DNA of 64,000 bases from Paracidovorax avenae ATCC 19860 (GTDB taxonomy: Bacteria > Pseudomonadota > Gammaproteobacteria > Burkholderiales > Burkholderiaceae_C): the NCBI RefSeq assembly GCF_000176855.2, contig NC_015138.1, positions 2,604,001 to 2,668,000 on the forward strand, given 5' to 3'. Positions within the stretch are counted from its first letter, which is position 1. Every line of letters begins with the position of its first letter. Both the position numbers and the translations under genes were made by a program. Positions 1-8,752 of the stretch are shown here, piece after piece. The notes beneath the pieces are model-generated. The model did no database searches. It saw nothing but the letters and a program-made list of their open reading frames with translations, and was not told where the DNA came from.

Positions 1-1727
1 AGCATGCGGTGGGTGAGCGAGGCGGCGCGGCGCGCGGCGCCCTGGCCGACCGTCACATAGCGGGCCAGGTCATCGAAGCGCCCCTGTGCCACGCGCCGGT
101 TGAGCAGTTCGAGGCTGCCGCTGATGGTGGCCAGCAGGTTGTTGAAATCGTGCGCGAGGCCGCCGGTGAGCTGTCCCACGGCTTCCATCTTCTGCGACTG
201 CCGCAGCGCCTCCTGGATGGCCTCGCGCTCGCGGGATTCGGCGGTGAGGCGCGCCAGGGCATCCTCCAGGTCGCGGGTGCGTTCGGCCACCCGGCTTTCC
301 AGGTGGCTGTTGAGGGTGCGCAATTCCTGTTCGGCCATGCGCTGGTCGGTCACGTCGTAGCCTTCGGCGAAGATGCCGTTCACCGCCCCCATGCCGTCCA
401 GCGTGGGCTGGTAGATGAAGTTCAGGTAGTGCTCCGTCAGCGGACCGCCCGGCTCGCGCTGCAACATGACCTTGAGGTTCTTGCCGATATAGGGCCTGCC
501 GCTGCGGTATACCTCGTCGAGCAGTTCGTGGATGCCCTGGCCCTGCAGTTCCGGCAGGGCTTCGCGGATGGACTTGCCTTCGAGGTCCCTGCGGCCGATG
601 AGCTGCTGGTACGAGTCATTGACGAACTCGAAGACGTGGTCGGGCCCGCGCAGCACGCACATGAAGCCCGGCGCCTTGCTGAACAGTTCGCGCAGGCGGT
701 CCCGCTCGGCCGTGCGGGATTCCAGCGCCTCGGCCTGCGCGATGGCGGGCGCCACCTGCCCGGCGAGCAGTTGCACGAATGACCGGGTCTCCGCGTCGTC
801 GCCGGGGCGCAGCGGATTGGCTCCGCACACGAGAAAGCCCGCGGACCGGGCGTCCCCCTGAGGGGGCAGCGCCACCACGAAGGCGGCATGCGGCGGCACC
901 TGCCATGCGCCGGTGGGGGTGTCGGCCGCCGGTTCCAGGGGGACCGCGAACGCGGCCTCGCCGGCGGCGAGCCGGTCCAGGCGCCAGGGCCACGGCGTGC
1001 CGGGGGCGATCTCGCGCGGCGCCAGCCGGTGGCCCGAAGGCACGCCGGCATTGCAGGCCAGCCGCGCCGTGCCGTGGGCATCGTAGAGGTAGATCAGCGA
1101 GAAGGGCAGGTCTTTCTGCGCGCTCGCCAGGGTGAGGCAGGCGCCGTCCACGACCTGCTGGCGGGTGCCGCCCATCGACATCGCCGCGCCCAGCTCGTGC
1201 AGTATCGCCAGGCGCCGCTCGCTGATGACCCGGCGCGTCTCTTCGGACACCGCGCAGAAGAGGCCGTTGACGCGTCCGTCGTCGTCCAGCAGCGGGCTGT
1301 ACGAGAAGGTGTGGTAGGTCTCCTCCAGCGTGCCGGTGCCGGCGCGGTCGATGAGCAGCATGAGGGACGAATCCCAGGTGGACTCGCCACGCTGGTACAC
1401 CGCGTGCATCCGGTCCTTCACGTCGTCCCAGATCTCGGCCCAGACCTCCGCCGTGGGGCGTCCGAGGGCGTGGGGGTGCTTGGTGCCCAGGGTGGGGCGG
1501 TAGGCATCGTTGTAGAAGAAGGCGATGTCCGGGCCCCAGCCCACCCACATCTCGAAGCGTGAAGTCAGCAGGATGCGCAGGGCGGCCTTCAGCCCCAGGG
1601 GCCAGCGTTCGGGCGGCCCGAGCGGCGTCGCTTCCCAGTCGTGCTGGCGCATGCGGCGTGCCATCTCGCTCTGGCCGATGAAGATGTCGGCATGGCGTTC
1701 GGCGGGTGGATGCGGTGGGGGCGTCAT
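1..1727 (-). CDS. Sensor histidine kinase, PAS-GAF-PAS-HisKA, 3' end beyond window
   Basis: A cytoplasmic sensor kinase read from an ATG at 1727. It opens with a PAS-like fold ([12 protein letters not shown]), continues with a GAF-like stretch ([20 protein letters not shown]) and a second PAS domain ([21 protein letters not shown]), then a coiled linker. The HisKA H-box has the [20 protein letters not shown] form. No transmembrane segment or signal peptide is visible. The ATPase domain, and any C-terminal receiver, lie beyond base 1. It starts 22 nt after the stop of the hybrid kinase gene and is the last visible gene of the stressosome operon, so it probably belongs to that output branch. 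Its ligand is unknown. Confidence 0.85.
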   Translation of the reverse strand, partial: MTPPPHPPAERHADIFIGQSEMARRMRQHDWEATPLGPPERWPLGLKAALRILLTSRFEMWVGWGPDIAFFYNDAYRPTLGTKHPHALGRPTAEVWAEIWDDVKDRMHAVYQRGESTWDSSLMLLIDRAGTGTLEETYHTFSYSPLLDDDGRVNGLFCAVSEETRRVISERRLAILHELGAAMSMGGTRQQVVDGACLTLASAQKDLPFSLIYLYDAHGTARLACNAGVPSGHRLAPREIAPGTPWPWRLDRLAAGEAAFAVPLEPAADTPTGAWQVPPHAAFVVALPPQGDARSAGFLVCGANPLRPGDDAETRSFVQLLAGQVAPAIAQAEALESRTAERDRLRELFSKAPGFMCVLRGPDHVFEFVNDSYQQLIGRRDLEGKSIREALPELQGQGIHELLDEVYRSGRPYIGKNLKVMLQREPGGPLTEHYLNFIYQPTLDGMGAVNGIFAEGYDVTDQRMAEQELRTLNSHLESRVAERTRDLEDALARLTAESREREAIQEALRQSQKMEAVGQLTGGLAHDFNNLLATISGSLELLNRRVAQGRFDDLARYVTVGQGAARRAASLTHRM

Positions 1728-1749
1728 GGCGTCGGGGGACGTCGGGGCC

Positions 1750-3741
1750 TCAAGCCGGGCGGGCGGCCATCAGGCGCGCGATGGTGGCCATCAGGGCATG
1801 GGGCTGGAGAGGCTTGCCCAGGTGCGCGTCGAAACCCGCTTCCAGGGCCTTGTTCGCGTCCTGCGGGCGCGAAAACGCGGTGAGCGCGATCGCGATGGGA
1901 GGCTTGAGCCCCTCCGGCACGGGCATGTCGCGCAGCGCGCGCGCGAGTTCGTAGCCATCGCGCCCGGGCAGGCCGATGTCGCTCACGACCACATCGGGCC
2001 AGCGCTCGCGCAGCGCCTGCACCGCGGAGTCGAAATCTACCGCCTGGCGGGGGCGGGCGCCCCCGTCCGAGAGGACGACGGTCAGCATCTCGCTCGCGTC
2101 CGGGTGGTCTTCGACGGTGAGGATGTCCAGCCCCCTGAGCGGACGATCGGCCTCGGCCGGCTCCGGCACCGGCTCGTCGGACGCCAGGACGGCAGGCATG
2201 CTGGCGCTGGCGCCGCCTTCGTAGGCCGCGGTGAGGGTGACCGTGATCGTGGTGCCTTCTCCCGTGCCGGCGCTGTAGGCTTCGACACCGCCGCCATGCA
2301 GTTCCGCCAGGTGCTTGACGATGGACAGGCCGAGGCCCAGGCCGCCGTGGCGGCGGTTGTCCGGTGAGTCGCTCTGGGTGAACCGGTCGAAGAGATGCTC
2401 GATGAATTCGGGCGAGATGCCGCGTCCGAAGTCCTGCACGGTCAGCGTGAGCGCATCGCCGGCGCGGGACATCGACACGTCGATGCGTCCGCTGTCGTTC
2501 GAGAACTTGATGGCGTTGGTCAGCAGGTTCCAGAAGATCTGCTGGAAGCGCGTCGGGTCGAGCCACGCCGGCCCGATGTCTTCGCCCGCAGTCAGCACGA
2601 TCTCGAGGTGCTTCTCGGCGATGGAGGCCTGCAGTGCATCGATCGCGGAGCGCACCACTTCGGCGGGCTGCGTCCATTCGCGCTCCAGGTGGAGCTTGCC
2701 GCTGTTGATGCGGGAGACGTCGAGGATGTCGGAGATGATGCGCGCCTGCGCCTTGACGTTGCGGTGGATGGAGTCCAGCCCCTTGATGAGTTCCGGCGTG
2801 CCGCCGCGCCGCTTGAGGATGTGCACCCAGCCGGCAATCGCGTTCAGCGGCGTGCGCAGCTCGTGCGACAGCACGGCGATGAAGTCGTCCTTGGTGCGGC
2901 TCAGGCGCTCGGCCGTGGCGCGGGCCGCCTGCTCGCGCTCCAGCACCTCCTGGCGGCGGCTGTCGAGTTCCACCCGCTCGGAGATGTCGGCGGCCAGGGC
3001 CATGCGCAGGCCGGGCTCCACGTGCGCGGAAATGCTCCATTCCAGGTACACCCACTGGCCCGAGGGCCGCATGAGCGGGAACTCCCCCTGCCACGTGGCC
3101 GACTGGCCGCTGTCCACGGTCTTGTCCCTGACGAAGTCCACCCAGCCGGGCGGGGCGAACTCGCTGATCGAGCGGCCGAGGACTTCCTGGCGGGTGCGCC
3201 CCAGCAGGCGTGCCATCGCCGGGTTGACGTCGGTGAAGCACCCGTCGCGCTCCAGCAGCCCGATGCCGCTCAGGGCCTGGCTGTAGATGGCGCGGAAACG
3301 CCGGTCGCTGCGCCGCAGGCTGTCCTCCGCGGTGCGCGCGCGGATGAGTGCCTGCAGGGTGCCCACCAGCACCGCGGGCTCCACGGGATGGGTGAGGTAG
3401 GCGTCGGCCCCGGCGTTGAGGCCGGTGACGCGGTCTTCGGCATGCACGTGGGCTGCCGAAAGATGCATCACGGGCAACTGGGCCGTGTCTTCCCGGGCGC
3501 GCAGCGCGCGGCAGACGGCGAAACCGTCGATGTCCGGCAGGTGCACGTCCAGCACCACGGCCGAGATGCCTTGGCCCGCCATCTGCAGGGCCTGGGCGCC
3601 GCTCTCGGCTTCCTCGGTCTGGAAGCCCGCCGCGCGCACGATGCGTGCGGTGGAGTAGCGGGTGACCGGGTTGTCGTCCACCACCAGCACGGTGTGGGCC
3701 GAGCGTTCGATGGTCGCATGGATGGCTCCGACGTCCAGCAT
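1750..3741 (-). CDS. Hybrid sensor histidine kinase/response regulator (REC-PAS-HisKA-HATPase-REC)
   Basis: A soluble 663-aa kinase. The N-terminal receiver (about 17-130) carries D65 in [14 protein letters not shown] domain with PAC region covers about 145-255. HisKA has H293 in [10 protein letters not shown]. The HATPase domain (about 395-505) shows N409 (LLTNAIKF), DFGRGIS and [11 protein letters not shown] second receiver (about 538-660) has D588 in VVSDIGLPG. The ATG at 3741 is preceded by GGAG about 9 nt upstream and lies 5 nt after the preceding stop, so translational coupling is likely. Two receivers around one kinase core suggest a phosphorelay. The upstream neighbours suggest it receives the stressosome signal, which is inference. 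No DNA-binding domain is present. Confidence 0.9.
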   Translation of the reverse strand: MLDVGAIHATIERSAHTVLVVDDNPVTRYSTARIVRAAGFQTEEAESGAQALQMAGQGISAVVLDVHLPDIDGFAVCRALRAREDTAQLPVMHLSAAHVHAEDRVTGLNAGADAYLTHPVEPAVLVGTLQALIRARTAEDSLRRSDRRFRAIYSQALSGIGLLERDGCFTDVNPAMARLLGRTRQEVLGRSISEFAPPGWVDFVRDKTVDSGQSATWQGEFPLMRPSGQWVYLEWSISAHVEPGLRMALAADISERVELDSRRQEVLEREQAARATAERLSRTKDDFIAVLSHELRTPLNAIAGWVHILKRRGGTPELIKGLDSIHRNVKAQARIISDILDVSRINSGKLHLEREWTQPAEVVRSAIDALQASIAEKHLEIVLTAGEDIGPAWLDPTRFQQIFWNLLTNAIKFSNDSGRIDVSMSRAGDALTLTVQDFGRGISPEFIEHLFDRFTQSDSPDNRRHGGLGLGLSIVKHLAELHGGGVEAYSAGTGEGTTITVTLTAAYEGGASASMPAVLASDEPVPEPAEADRPLRGLDILTVEDHPDASEMLTVVLSDGGARPRQAVDFDSAVQALRERWPDVVVSDIGLPGRDGYELARALRDMPVPEGLKPPIAIALTAFSRPQDANKALEAGFDAHLGKPLQPHALMATIARLMAARPA

Positions 3742-3746
3742 ATGCG

Positions 3747-4646
3747 TCACTCCGCAGGCCCGGTGGCGGGCGTGGGCTCCGGCAGGCGCACGGGCAGCGT
3801 CACGGAAAACACCGACCCTTCGCCGGGCACGCTCTGCAGTTCCACGGCGCCGCCGAGCAGTTCGGCGAGCTGGCGGCACAGCGCCAGCCCCAGGCCCGTG
3901 CCGCGCAGCCGCTTCTGCAGGGGTGAGCCCACCTGCGAGAAATCCTCGAACACGCGGGCGTGGAACTCGGGAGCGATGCCGATGCCGGTATCGGCCACGG
4001 AGAACCGCACGCGCTCGCCGTCGCAGGCCTGCGCGGATACGCGGACCTCGCCGCGCGGCGTGAACTTGAGCGCGTTGGAGATGAAGTTGCGCAGGATCTG
4101 CGACAGCTTGCGGTCGTCCGTGAAGAGCGCTGGAAGGTTGCGGGGCTCCTCGAACACCAGGTTGAGCTCGGGGTTGGTGGCGACCGGCTTGAACATGCCG
4201 CGCAGGGCCTGGAACAGGTCCACCATCTCGAACCAGGCGGGCGAGATATCCACGCGGCCGGCCTCGATCTTCGCGAGGTCGAGCAGGTCGTCCACCATGT
4301 CGGAGAACTCCATGGCCGTGGCCTGGATGAAGGCCACCTGCCGCGACTGCTCGGCATTCAGCGGGCCGTCCACGTGGTCGGCCAGCAGCCGGGCAATGCT
4401 GCGGATGGAACTGATCGGCGTGCGGAACTCATGGCTCATGTACGCCAGGAAGCGGCTCTTCATTTCGGTGGCCTTGCGCAGTTGTTCGGCCTGCGTGTCC
4501 AGTTCCGAATACAGCGCCACCACGCCGCGGTTGGTTTCCTCCAGTTCCGCGCGCAGCAGTTCGATTTCCTGCTGGCTGGCCGCCAGCGCGGCGCGCAGCG
4601 CCTCGGCAGAGGTGGCCGTGGCCTGGTCTTCGTGCTCGGATGTCAT
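3747..4646 (-). CDS. Short sensor histidine kinase without a sensor domain
   Basis: A 299-aa histidine kinase with a coiled-coil N-terminus (about 12-65, ELEETNRGVVALYSELDTQA) in place of a recognisable sensor domain. The H-box follows (H72 in YMSHEFRTPISS), then an N-box (FISNALKF), DTGIGI and the lid LRGTGLGLALCRQL. It lacks membrane segments. Kinases that carry only a coiled coil are often controlled by a protein partner. Its position 25 nt downstream of the RsbT-like/PP2C fusion makes the stressosome kinase RsbT a candidate partner by genomic context. Start at ATG 4646. Confidence 0.88.
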   Translation of the reverse strand: MTSEHEDQATATSAEALRAALAASQQEIELLRAELEETNRGVVALYSELDTQAEQLRKATEMKSRFLAYMSHEFRTPISSIRSIARLLADHVDGPLNAEQSRQVAFIQATAMEFSDMVDDLLDLAKIEAGRVDISPAWFEMVDLFQALRGMFKPVATNPELNLVFEEPRNLPALFTDDRKLSQILRNFISNALKFTPRGEVRVSAQACDGERVRFSVADTGIGIAPEFHARVFEDFSQVGSPLQKRLRGTGLGLALCRQLAELLGGAVELQSVPGEGSVFSVTLPVRLPEPTPATGPAE

Positions 4647-4671
4647 CGTGCGGTTCCTCGGGTACGCGGGC

Positions 4672-5748
4672 TCAGCCCGTGCGCTGGACCACGACGACGG
4701 TGGCATCGTCGCGGGCCCGGTGGTGGTCGCGCAGCAGCACGGCGGCCGCGAGCGCAGGGTCGCGGCCGAGCAGGGGATGGAGGACGGCAGGAAGCCAGCG
4801 CGATTCGATGCCGTCGGTGTGCACGATGGCGAGTGCATGCGCGGGGGCCTGTGTGGCCGTTTCGCTGGCCCTGCGGATGTGCAGCCCCACGGTGCCGTGC
4901 GCCGCGGGCACCGACCGGTCGGCCACGCCGGAAACCAGCCGCGCCGATACGTTGCCGATGCTGGCGCTGTGCACGGGGGCTTGCGGGCCCTCCCAGCGCA
5001 GGCTGCACACGGCCGCGCCGCGCGTGCCCTGCAGCGCCAGGTGGGCGCGGTCGGCCACGCCGCCGAGCTCGCTGAACGGCGACTGCAGGAAGACCGACAG
5101 CGCGGCCTGCGAAGGCCGGGCCGCCTCGGGGCCGTGCCCGAGCCCGTCGGCCACGCACAGCGCCACGCGCTCTCCGTCGAGGGCCGCCGCCCATGCGTCG
5201 CCGCAGACGGTCTCTCCCCGCAGAGGCAGGCAGATCGCGCCGATGCGGACCGCAGGGAGAGGGGCAGTGCGGTGCGCAACGGCATCCGCGGCCGCGAAGC
5301 CATCCTCTTCCTCCTGCGGGCGTTCCTGCACCCGTGCGACGCAGACGGTGCCCTGGGGCGTGGAATGGAGATCGAAGCTGTCCGAAAGGCGCCGCACGGC
5401 ACCCAGCCCCGTGCCGGGCGATCCGCCGGTGGAATAGCCGTCGCGCATCACCAGCCGCAGGTCGGCAATGCCAGGGCCGTTGTCGATGGCGATGACCTCC
5501 ACCGTACGGCGCCCGGGGATGGCCGCGATCAGCAACCGGCCGCTGCGGGCGTGCCGGTGCAGGTTGGTGGCCAGTTCGGTGACGACCAGCGAGAGCCGGC
5601 CGGCGTCGGTGGCGTTCCAGCCCATTTCCGCGCTGGCGTGCGCGCCGAAGCGCCGTGCCTCGCCGACGCGGCTGGCGTCATCGATCGGGAAGGCGACATG
5701 GGTCCAGCCGTGCAGGACCTCGGCGGGGGCATGGGGCGTCACGTCCAT
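4672..5748 (-). CDS. Fusion of RsbT-like ATPase and PP2C (RsbX/SpoIIE-type) phosphatase
   Basis: A 358-aa two-domain protein. Residues about 15-140 form a GHKL anti-sigma-factor-type ATPase: VVTELATNLHRHARSG as N-box, IDNGPGIADL as G1, and GSPGTGLGAVRRL as lid. Residues about 165-355 form a PP2C phosphatase of the RsbX/SpoIIE type, with metal aspartates at D184 (VCGDAW), D201 (ADGLGHG), D312 (HTDGIE) and a terminal DDATVVVV. In Bacillus, RsbX dephosphorylates RsbR and RsbS and resets the stressosome; that role is inferred here. The ATG at 5748 overlaps the rsbT stop by one base. An in-frame ATG at 5757 is an alternative start. Confidence 0.85.
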   Translation of the reverse strand: MDVTPHAPAEVLHGWTHVAFPIDDASRVGEARRFGAHASAEMGWNATDAGRLSLVVTELATNLHRHARSGRLLIAAIPGRRTVEVIAIDNGPGIADLRLVMRDGYSTGGSPGTGLGAVRRLSDSFDLHSTPQGTVCVARVQERPQEEEDGFAAADAVAHRTAPLPAVRIGAICLPLRGETVCGDAWAAALDGERVALCVADGLGHGPEAARPSQAALSVFLQSPFSELGGVADRAHLALQGTRGAAVCSLRWEGPQAPVHSASIGNVSARLVSGVADRSVPAAHGTVGLHIRRASETATQAPAHALAIVHTDGIESRWLPAVLHPLLGRDPALAAAVLLRDHHRARDDATVVVVQRTG

Positions 5749-6152
5749 CACTTCCATTTCGTGATGGTCACGCAGGTGCCCTGGCCGGGTGCGGTACGGA
5801 TGTCGAAGTCGTTCACCAGCCGGCGGCTGCCCGGCAGGCCCAGGCCCATGCCGCCGCCGGAAGTCCAGCCGTCCGACAGGGCGAGCTGCAGGTCGGCAAT
5901 GCCCGGGCCTTCGTCCTCGAAATGCATGCGCAGGCCCGCGCGCCCGGCCTGGTCGAGCAGTTCCCAGCGCATGCGGCCTCCGCCCCCGTGGACCAGGGTG
6001 TTGCGCGACAGCTCGCTGGCGGCGGTGATGACCTTGGTCTGGTCCACCAGCGAGAACCGCAGCCTGCCGCACAGCGTGCGGACGGCCTGGCGGCACAGCA
6101 CGATGTGCTGCTCGGATTCGAGGGGCAGGGTGCCCGAGGTCTCATCGGCCAA
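5748..6152 (-). CDS. rsbT: Serine/threonine kinase RsbT, stressosome switch kinase
   Basis: A 134-aa protein of the HATPase_c anti-sigma-factor kinase family, about the length of Bacillus RsbT. The N-box is SELSRNTLVHGG (N51), the G1 box DEGPGIADL (D80, G82), and the glycine lid GGGMGLGLPGSRRL. RsbT is held by the RsbR/RsbS complex. On stress it phosphorylates their STAS domains, is released, and acts on a downstream target. In Bacillus that target is the phosphatase RsbU; no rsbU, rsbV, rsbW or sigB is present here. The start overlaps the rsbS end by 11 nt, indicating tight coupling. Confidence 0.93.
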   Translation of the reverse strand: MADETSGTLPLESEQHIVLCRQAVRTLCGRLRFSLVDQTKVITAASELSRNTLVHGGGGRMRWELLDQAGRAGLRMHFEDEGPGIADLQLALSDGWTSGGGMGLGLPGSRRLVNDFDIRTAPGQGTCVTITKWK

Positions 6153-6516
6153 GAGGGGCCTCCTCGCGGATGCGGCGCAGCAGTTCCATGCCGCGCTCCA
6201 CGTTGAGCGCGGTGCGCACGCCGTCCAGCGACAGGCCGAGTTCCACGAGAGTGATGGCCACGGCCGGCTGCATGCCGACCACGACCGTATGTGCCGAGAG
6301 AATGCGCGCGATGCCGGAGATGCTGCTGAGCATCCGGCCGACGAACGAATCCACGATCTCCAGTCCGGAGATGTCGATCATCACGCCCGTGGCGCCGGTG
6401 TCCGCGATGCGCGTGGCGAGGTCTTCCTGCAGGGCGAGGGCGGTGCGGTCCTGCATGTCCAGCTGAATGGTGACCAGCAGGGTGTCGCCCATGCGGAGGA
6501 TCGGTATGCGTTCCAT
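6142..6516 (-). CDS. rsbS: Stressosome scaffold protein RsbS (single STAS domain)
   Basis: A 124-aa single STAS-domain protein. The conserved phosphorylation motif is VMIDISGLEIVDSFVGRML, in which S57 corresponds to Ser59 of Bacillus RsbS, the residue RsbT must phosphorylate to release itself. The helix after it (RILSAHTVVVGMQPAVAITL) has the usual GMxPxVAxTLxELG signature. It is expected to co-assemble with RsbR into a large icosahedral core. It lies 12 nt downstream of rsbR and overlaps rsbT, the canonical R-S-T order. Confidence 0.95.
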   Translation of the reverse strand: MERIPILRMGDTLLVTIQLDMQDRTALALQEDLATRIADTGATGVMIDISGLEIVDSFVGRMLSSISGIARILSAHTVVVGMQPAVAITLVELGLSLDGVRTALNVERGMELLRRIREEAPLGR

Positions 6517-6528
6517 GCCGTTCCTTGG

Positions 6529-7380
6529 TTAGTCGCGCACGCGGTCGATGCGCCAGCCGTTCTTCTGCAGCGCGAGGGCGAGGGCGTCCGCGAGCGTGGC
6601 ACGCGTGTGGATGCCCTGCAGGTCGATGCCCAGGTGCACGATGGTCTGCGCGATCTGCGGCCGGATGCCGCTCACGATGCAGTCGGCGCCCATGAGCCGG
6701 ATGGCGGCCACCGTCTTGAGCAGGTGCTGCGCGACCAGCGTGTCCACCGTGGGCACGCCGGTGATGTCGATGATGGCGATGTCGGATCCCGTATCCACGA
6801 TGCGCTGCAGCAGCGTTTCCATCACCACCTGGGTGCGGTTGCTGTCGAGCGTTCCGATCATCGGCACGGCGAGCACGCCGTCCCACAGCTTGACCACCGG
6901 GGTGGACAGCTCCAGCAGTTCTTCCTGCTGGCGGCGGATGATGTCCTCGCGCGCCAACTGGAAGGTATTGACCGTGTGCTGCGCCATGCGGTCCACCAGC
7001 GCGGTGGTGGTCCAGAGCGCGGCCTGCAGGGTGGTGGTGTCCTGCGATGTCGCCTGCAGCTGCGTGAACAGGGCCTTCTTGAGCGCGAGCACGAACAGGC
7101 TGGTGTCGCCGGCGGTCTCGCCGCGGGCGGCGCGGGAGCGCGACAGGGCTTCCAGCACGCCGTTGAGCGTGTGCCATGCGCTGCCCGCCTGCGGGTGGCC
7201 GGCAGGCGGCGGTGCGCTCTGCAATGCGGTGCGCAGCGCCTGCAGGATGTCGCGCGCATCGGAGACGGCGCCAGCGGAATGCAGGGCATCGCCCTGGGCC
7301 GCTTCGGCCAGCCATTCCTGGATGATGGCCTCTTCCTTGCGATCCAGGATGGCCGCGAGGGCCTCGTACTGCAGAGTCAT
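6529..7380 (-). CDS. rsbR: Stressosome sensor protein RsbR (N-terminal sensor plus STAS)
   Basis: A 283-aa protein. Residues 1-150 are all-helical and match the place of the non-haem globin-like sensor of RsbR. A linker (about 141-158) leads to a C-terminal STAS domain (about 160-273) with the RsbR signatures IDITGVPTVDTLVA and SGIRPQIAQTIVHLGIDL. T214 (TVDT) corresponds to phospho-Thr205 of Bacillus RsbRA. The site matching Thr171 is a serine, S180 (TLDSNR). The start chosen is ATG 7380; upstream in-frame codons at up to 7419 would add residues unlike the family. First gene of the operon. What the sensor detects cannot be read from sequence. Confidence 0.92.
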   Translation of the reverse strand: MTLQYEALAAILDRKEEAIIQEWLAEAAQGDALHSAGAVSDARDILQALRTALQSAPPPAGHPQAGSAWHTLNGVLEALSRSRAARGETAGDTSLFVLALKKALFTQLQATSQDTTTLQAALWTTTALVDRMAQHTVNTFQLAREDIIRRQQEELLELSTPVVKLWDGVLAVPMIGTLDSNRTQVVMETLLQRIVDTGSDIAIIDITGVPTVDTLVAQHLLKTVAAIRLMGADCIVSGIRPQIAQTIVHLGIDLQGIHTRATLADALALALQKNGWRIDRVRD

Positions 7381-7741
7381 GGCCGGGGCCGCTTTCGCTC
7401 GATGTTGTAGATGCGCCAAATTCTAAAGGCGGGGGCATGTCCGTCCGGGGGGCAGGGGCTGCTTTTACGGAACTCTCCGACATGGCCGGTCCATCGCGCT
7501 GCACGCTTGTGGTGTGCAGCGGACAGCCGGCGCACCGGGCCGGGGATTCCCGGGCAGCATCCGTGCCCGTGGAAGCCGTTCCAGCCAGGGTTTACCCGGG
7601 GCGAAGCCCTGGTCTCTTTCTTGCATGGAGGTGCATGCAGCCGGATGCTTGCGCGTTAACCCTGTATAGACAGCATGGGCAGGGGGCAAGAATGGCGGGC
7701 AGTCGATTTCCCAGGTGCATTCATTCACGAGGAGCAGGACG
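7381..7741. other. Divergent intergenic region between rsbR and the hut-linked ABC importer
   Basis: About 360 bp of GC-rich sequence with no convincing gene. On the minus strand a TAGAAT hexamer (7425-7420) lies 40 bp before rsbR and could be a -10 element, but no good -35 hexamer stands 16-18 bp upstream. On the plus strand the HutC-like palindrome at 7662-7673 and the AGGAG ribosome-binding site just before 7742 belong to the ABC importer operon. Confidence 0.5.
7662..7673. promoter_or_regulatory. Imperfect HutC-type operator upstream of the ABC importer
   Basis: CTGTATAGACAG differs by one base within the core TGTATATACA found twice in front of hutH. It lies 68 bp before the importer start codon. 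It is directly visible; binding by HutC is inferred from similarity to the two perfect copies and from the adjacent hutC gene. Confidence 0.5.
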
Positions 7742-8707
7742 ATGGGCAGAACGGTATGGGGTGGTGTGTCGCGGATCGCCGCGGCGGCAGGCATGGTCGG
7801 GCTGGCAATGGCCGCCCAGGCCCAGGAGACGAAGATCGCGCTGGGCATGTCCGGCTGGACCGGCTTCGCGCCGCTGACCCTGGCCGACAAGGCCGGCATC
7901 TTCAAGAAGAACGGCCTGGACGTGGAGTTGAAGATGATCCCGCAGAAGGACCGCCACCTCGCCCTGGCATCCAAGGCCATCCAGTGCGCCGCCACCACGG
8001 TGGAGACGCATGTCGCCTGGAACACCAACGGCGTGCCCATCGTGCAGATCTTCCAGATGGACAAGTCCTACGGTGCCGACGGGATAGCGGTGCGCAACGA
8101 CGTGAAGGGCTTCGCCGACCTGAAGGGCAAGACCGTCGCCGTGAGCGCACCGGGCACCGCGCCGTACTTCGGCCTGGCCTGGATGCTGTCGAAGAACGGC
8201 ATGACGCTCAAGGACGTGAAGACCGTGTCGCTCGAGCCGCAGCCGGCCGCACAGGCCTTCGTGTCGGGCCAGAACGATGCCGCGATGACGTACGAGCCGT
8301 ACCTCTCCACCATCCGCGCCAACCCGCAGGCGGGCAGGATCCTCGCCACCACCATCGACTACCCGATGGTGATGGACACCGTCGGCTGCGCGCCCGAGTG
8401 GCTCAAGGCGAACCCGAAGGCCGCGCAGGCGCTTACGCAGTCGTACTTCGACGCGCTGGAGATGATCAAGGCCGACCCGGCCAAGGCCAACGAGATCATG
8501 GGCGCCGCCGTCAAGCAGACGGGCGAGGCGTTCGCCAAGTCGTCGGCCTACCTGCGCTGGCAGGACAAGGCCGCCAACCAGAAGTTCTTCGCGGGCGAGC
8601 TGCAGCAGTTCATGAAGGATGCCGGCGCGATCCTGCTGGAGGCGGGCGTGGTGCGCAAGCAGCCGGAGAACTTCAACGCCATGTTCGACGACAGCTTCAT
8701 CAAGTGA
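7742..8707 (+). CDS. ABC transporter substrate-binding protein, NMT1/SsuA-like, linked to hut operon
   Basis: A 321-aa periplasmic binding protein. The Sec signal peptide ends near AMAAQAQET, and the mature part has the NMT1/SsuA/TauA fold pattern (WTGFAPLTLADKAGIFKKNG near the start, then AVRNDVKGFADLKGKTVAVS). ATG 7742 has AGGAG about 7 nt upstream. The permease and ATPase genes follow. This family binds sulfonates, nitrate, taurine, pyrimidine precursors and other small anions, so the substrate cannot be named. Its place before hutC, with a HutC-like operator upstream, points to histidine, urocanate or a related imidazole. Confidence 0.85.
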   Translation: MGRTVWGGVSRIAAAAGMVGLAMAAQAQETKIALGMSGWTGFAPLTLADKAGIFKKNGLDVELKMIPQKDRHLALASKAIQCAATTVETHVAWNTNGVPIVQIFQMDKSYGADGIAVRNDVKGFADLKGKTVAVSAPGTAPYFGLAWMLSKNGMTLKDVKTVSLEPQPAAQAFVSGQNDAAMTYEPYLSTIRANPQAGRILATTIDYPMVMDTVGCAPEWLKANPKAAQALTQSYFDALEMIKADPAKANEIMGAAVKQTGEAFAKSSAYLRWQDKAANQKFFAGELQQFMKDAGAILLEAGVVRKQPENFNAMFDDSFIK

Positions 8708-8752
8708 TGCGTCCGCCGCCACTGCCCACGTTTCCGTCAGGAGAGCCTTGCG

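Noticed and set aside
1-7380. A sigma-B type general stress operon
   Set aside because: No rsbU, rsbV, rsbW or sigma factor gene is present; only the R-S-T module and histidine kinases are seen.
2395-7410. A 1671-codon open frame on the plus strand, antisense to the stressosome and kinase genes
   Set aside because: It mirrors the codon pattern of the real minus-strand genes in GC-rich DNA, has no recognisable domain, and its composition (Ala/His/Gly/Arg-rich) is typical of antisense shadows.
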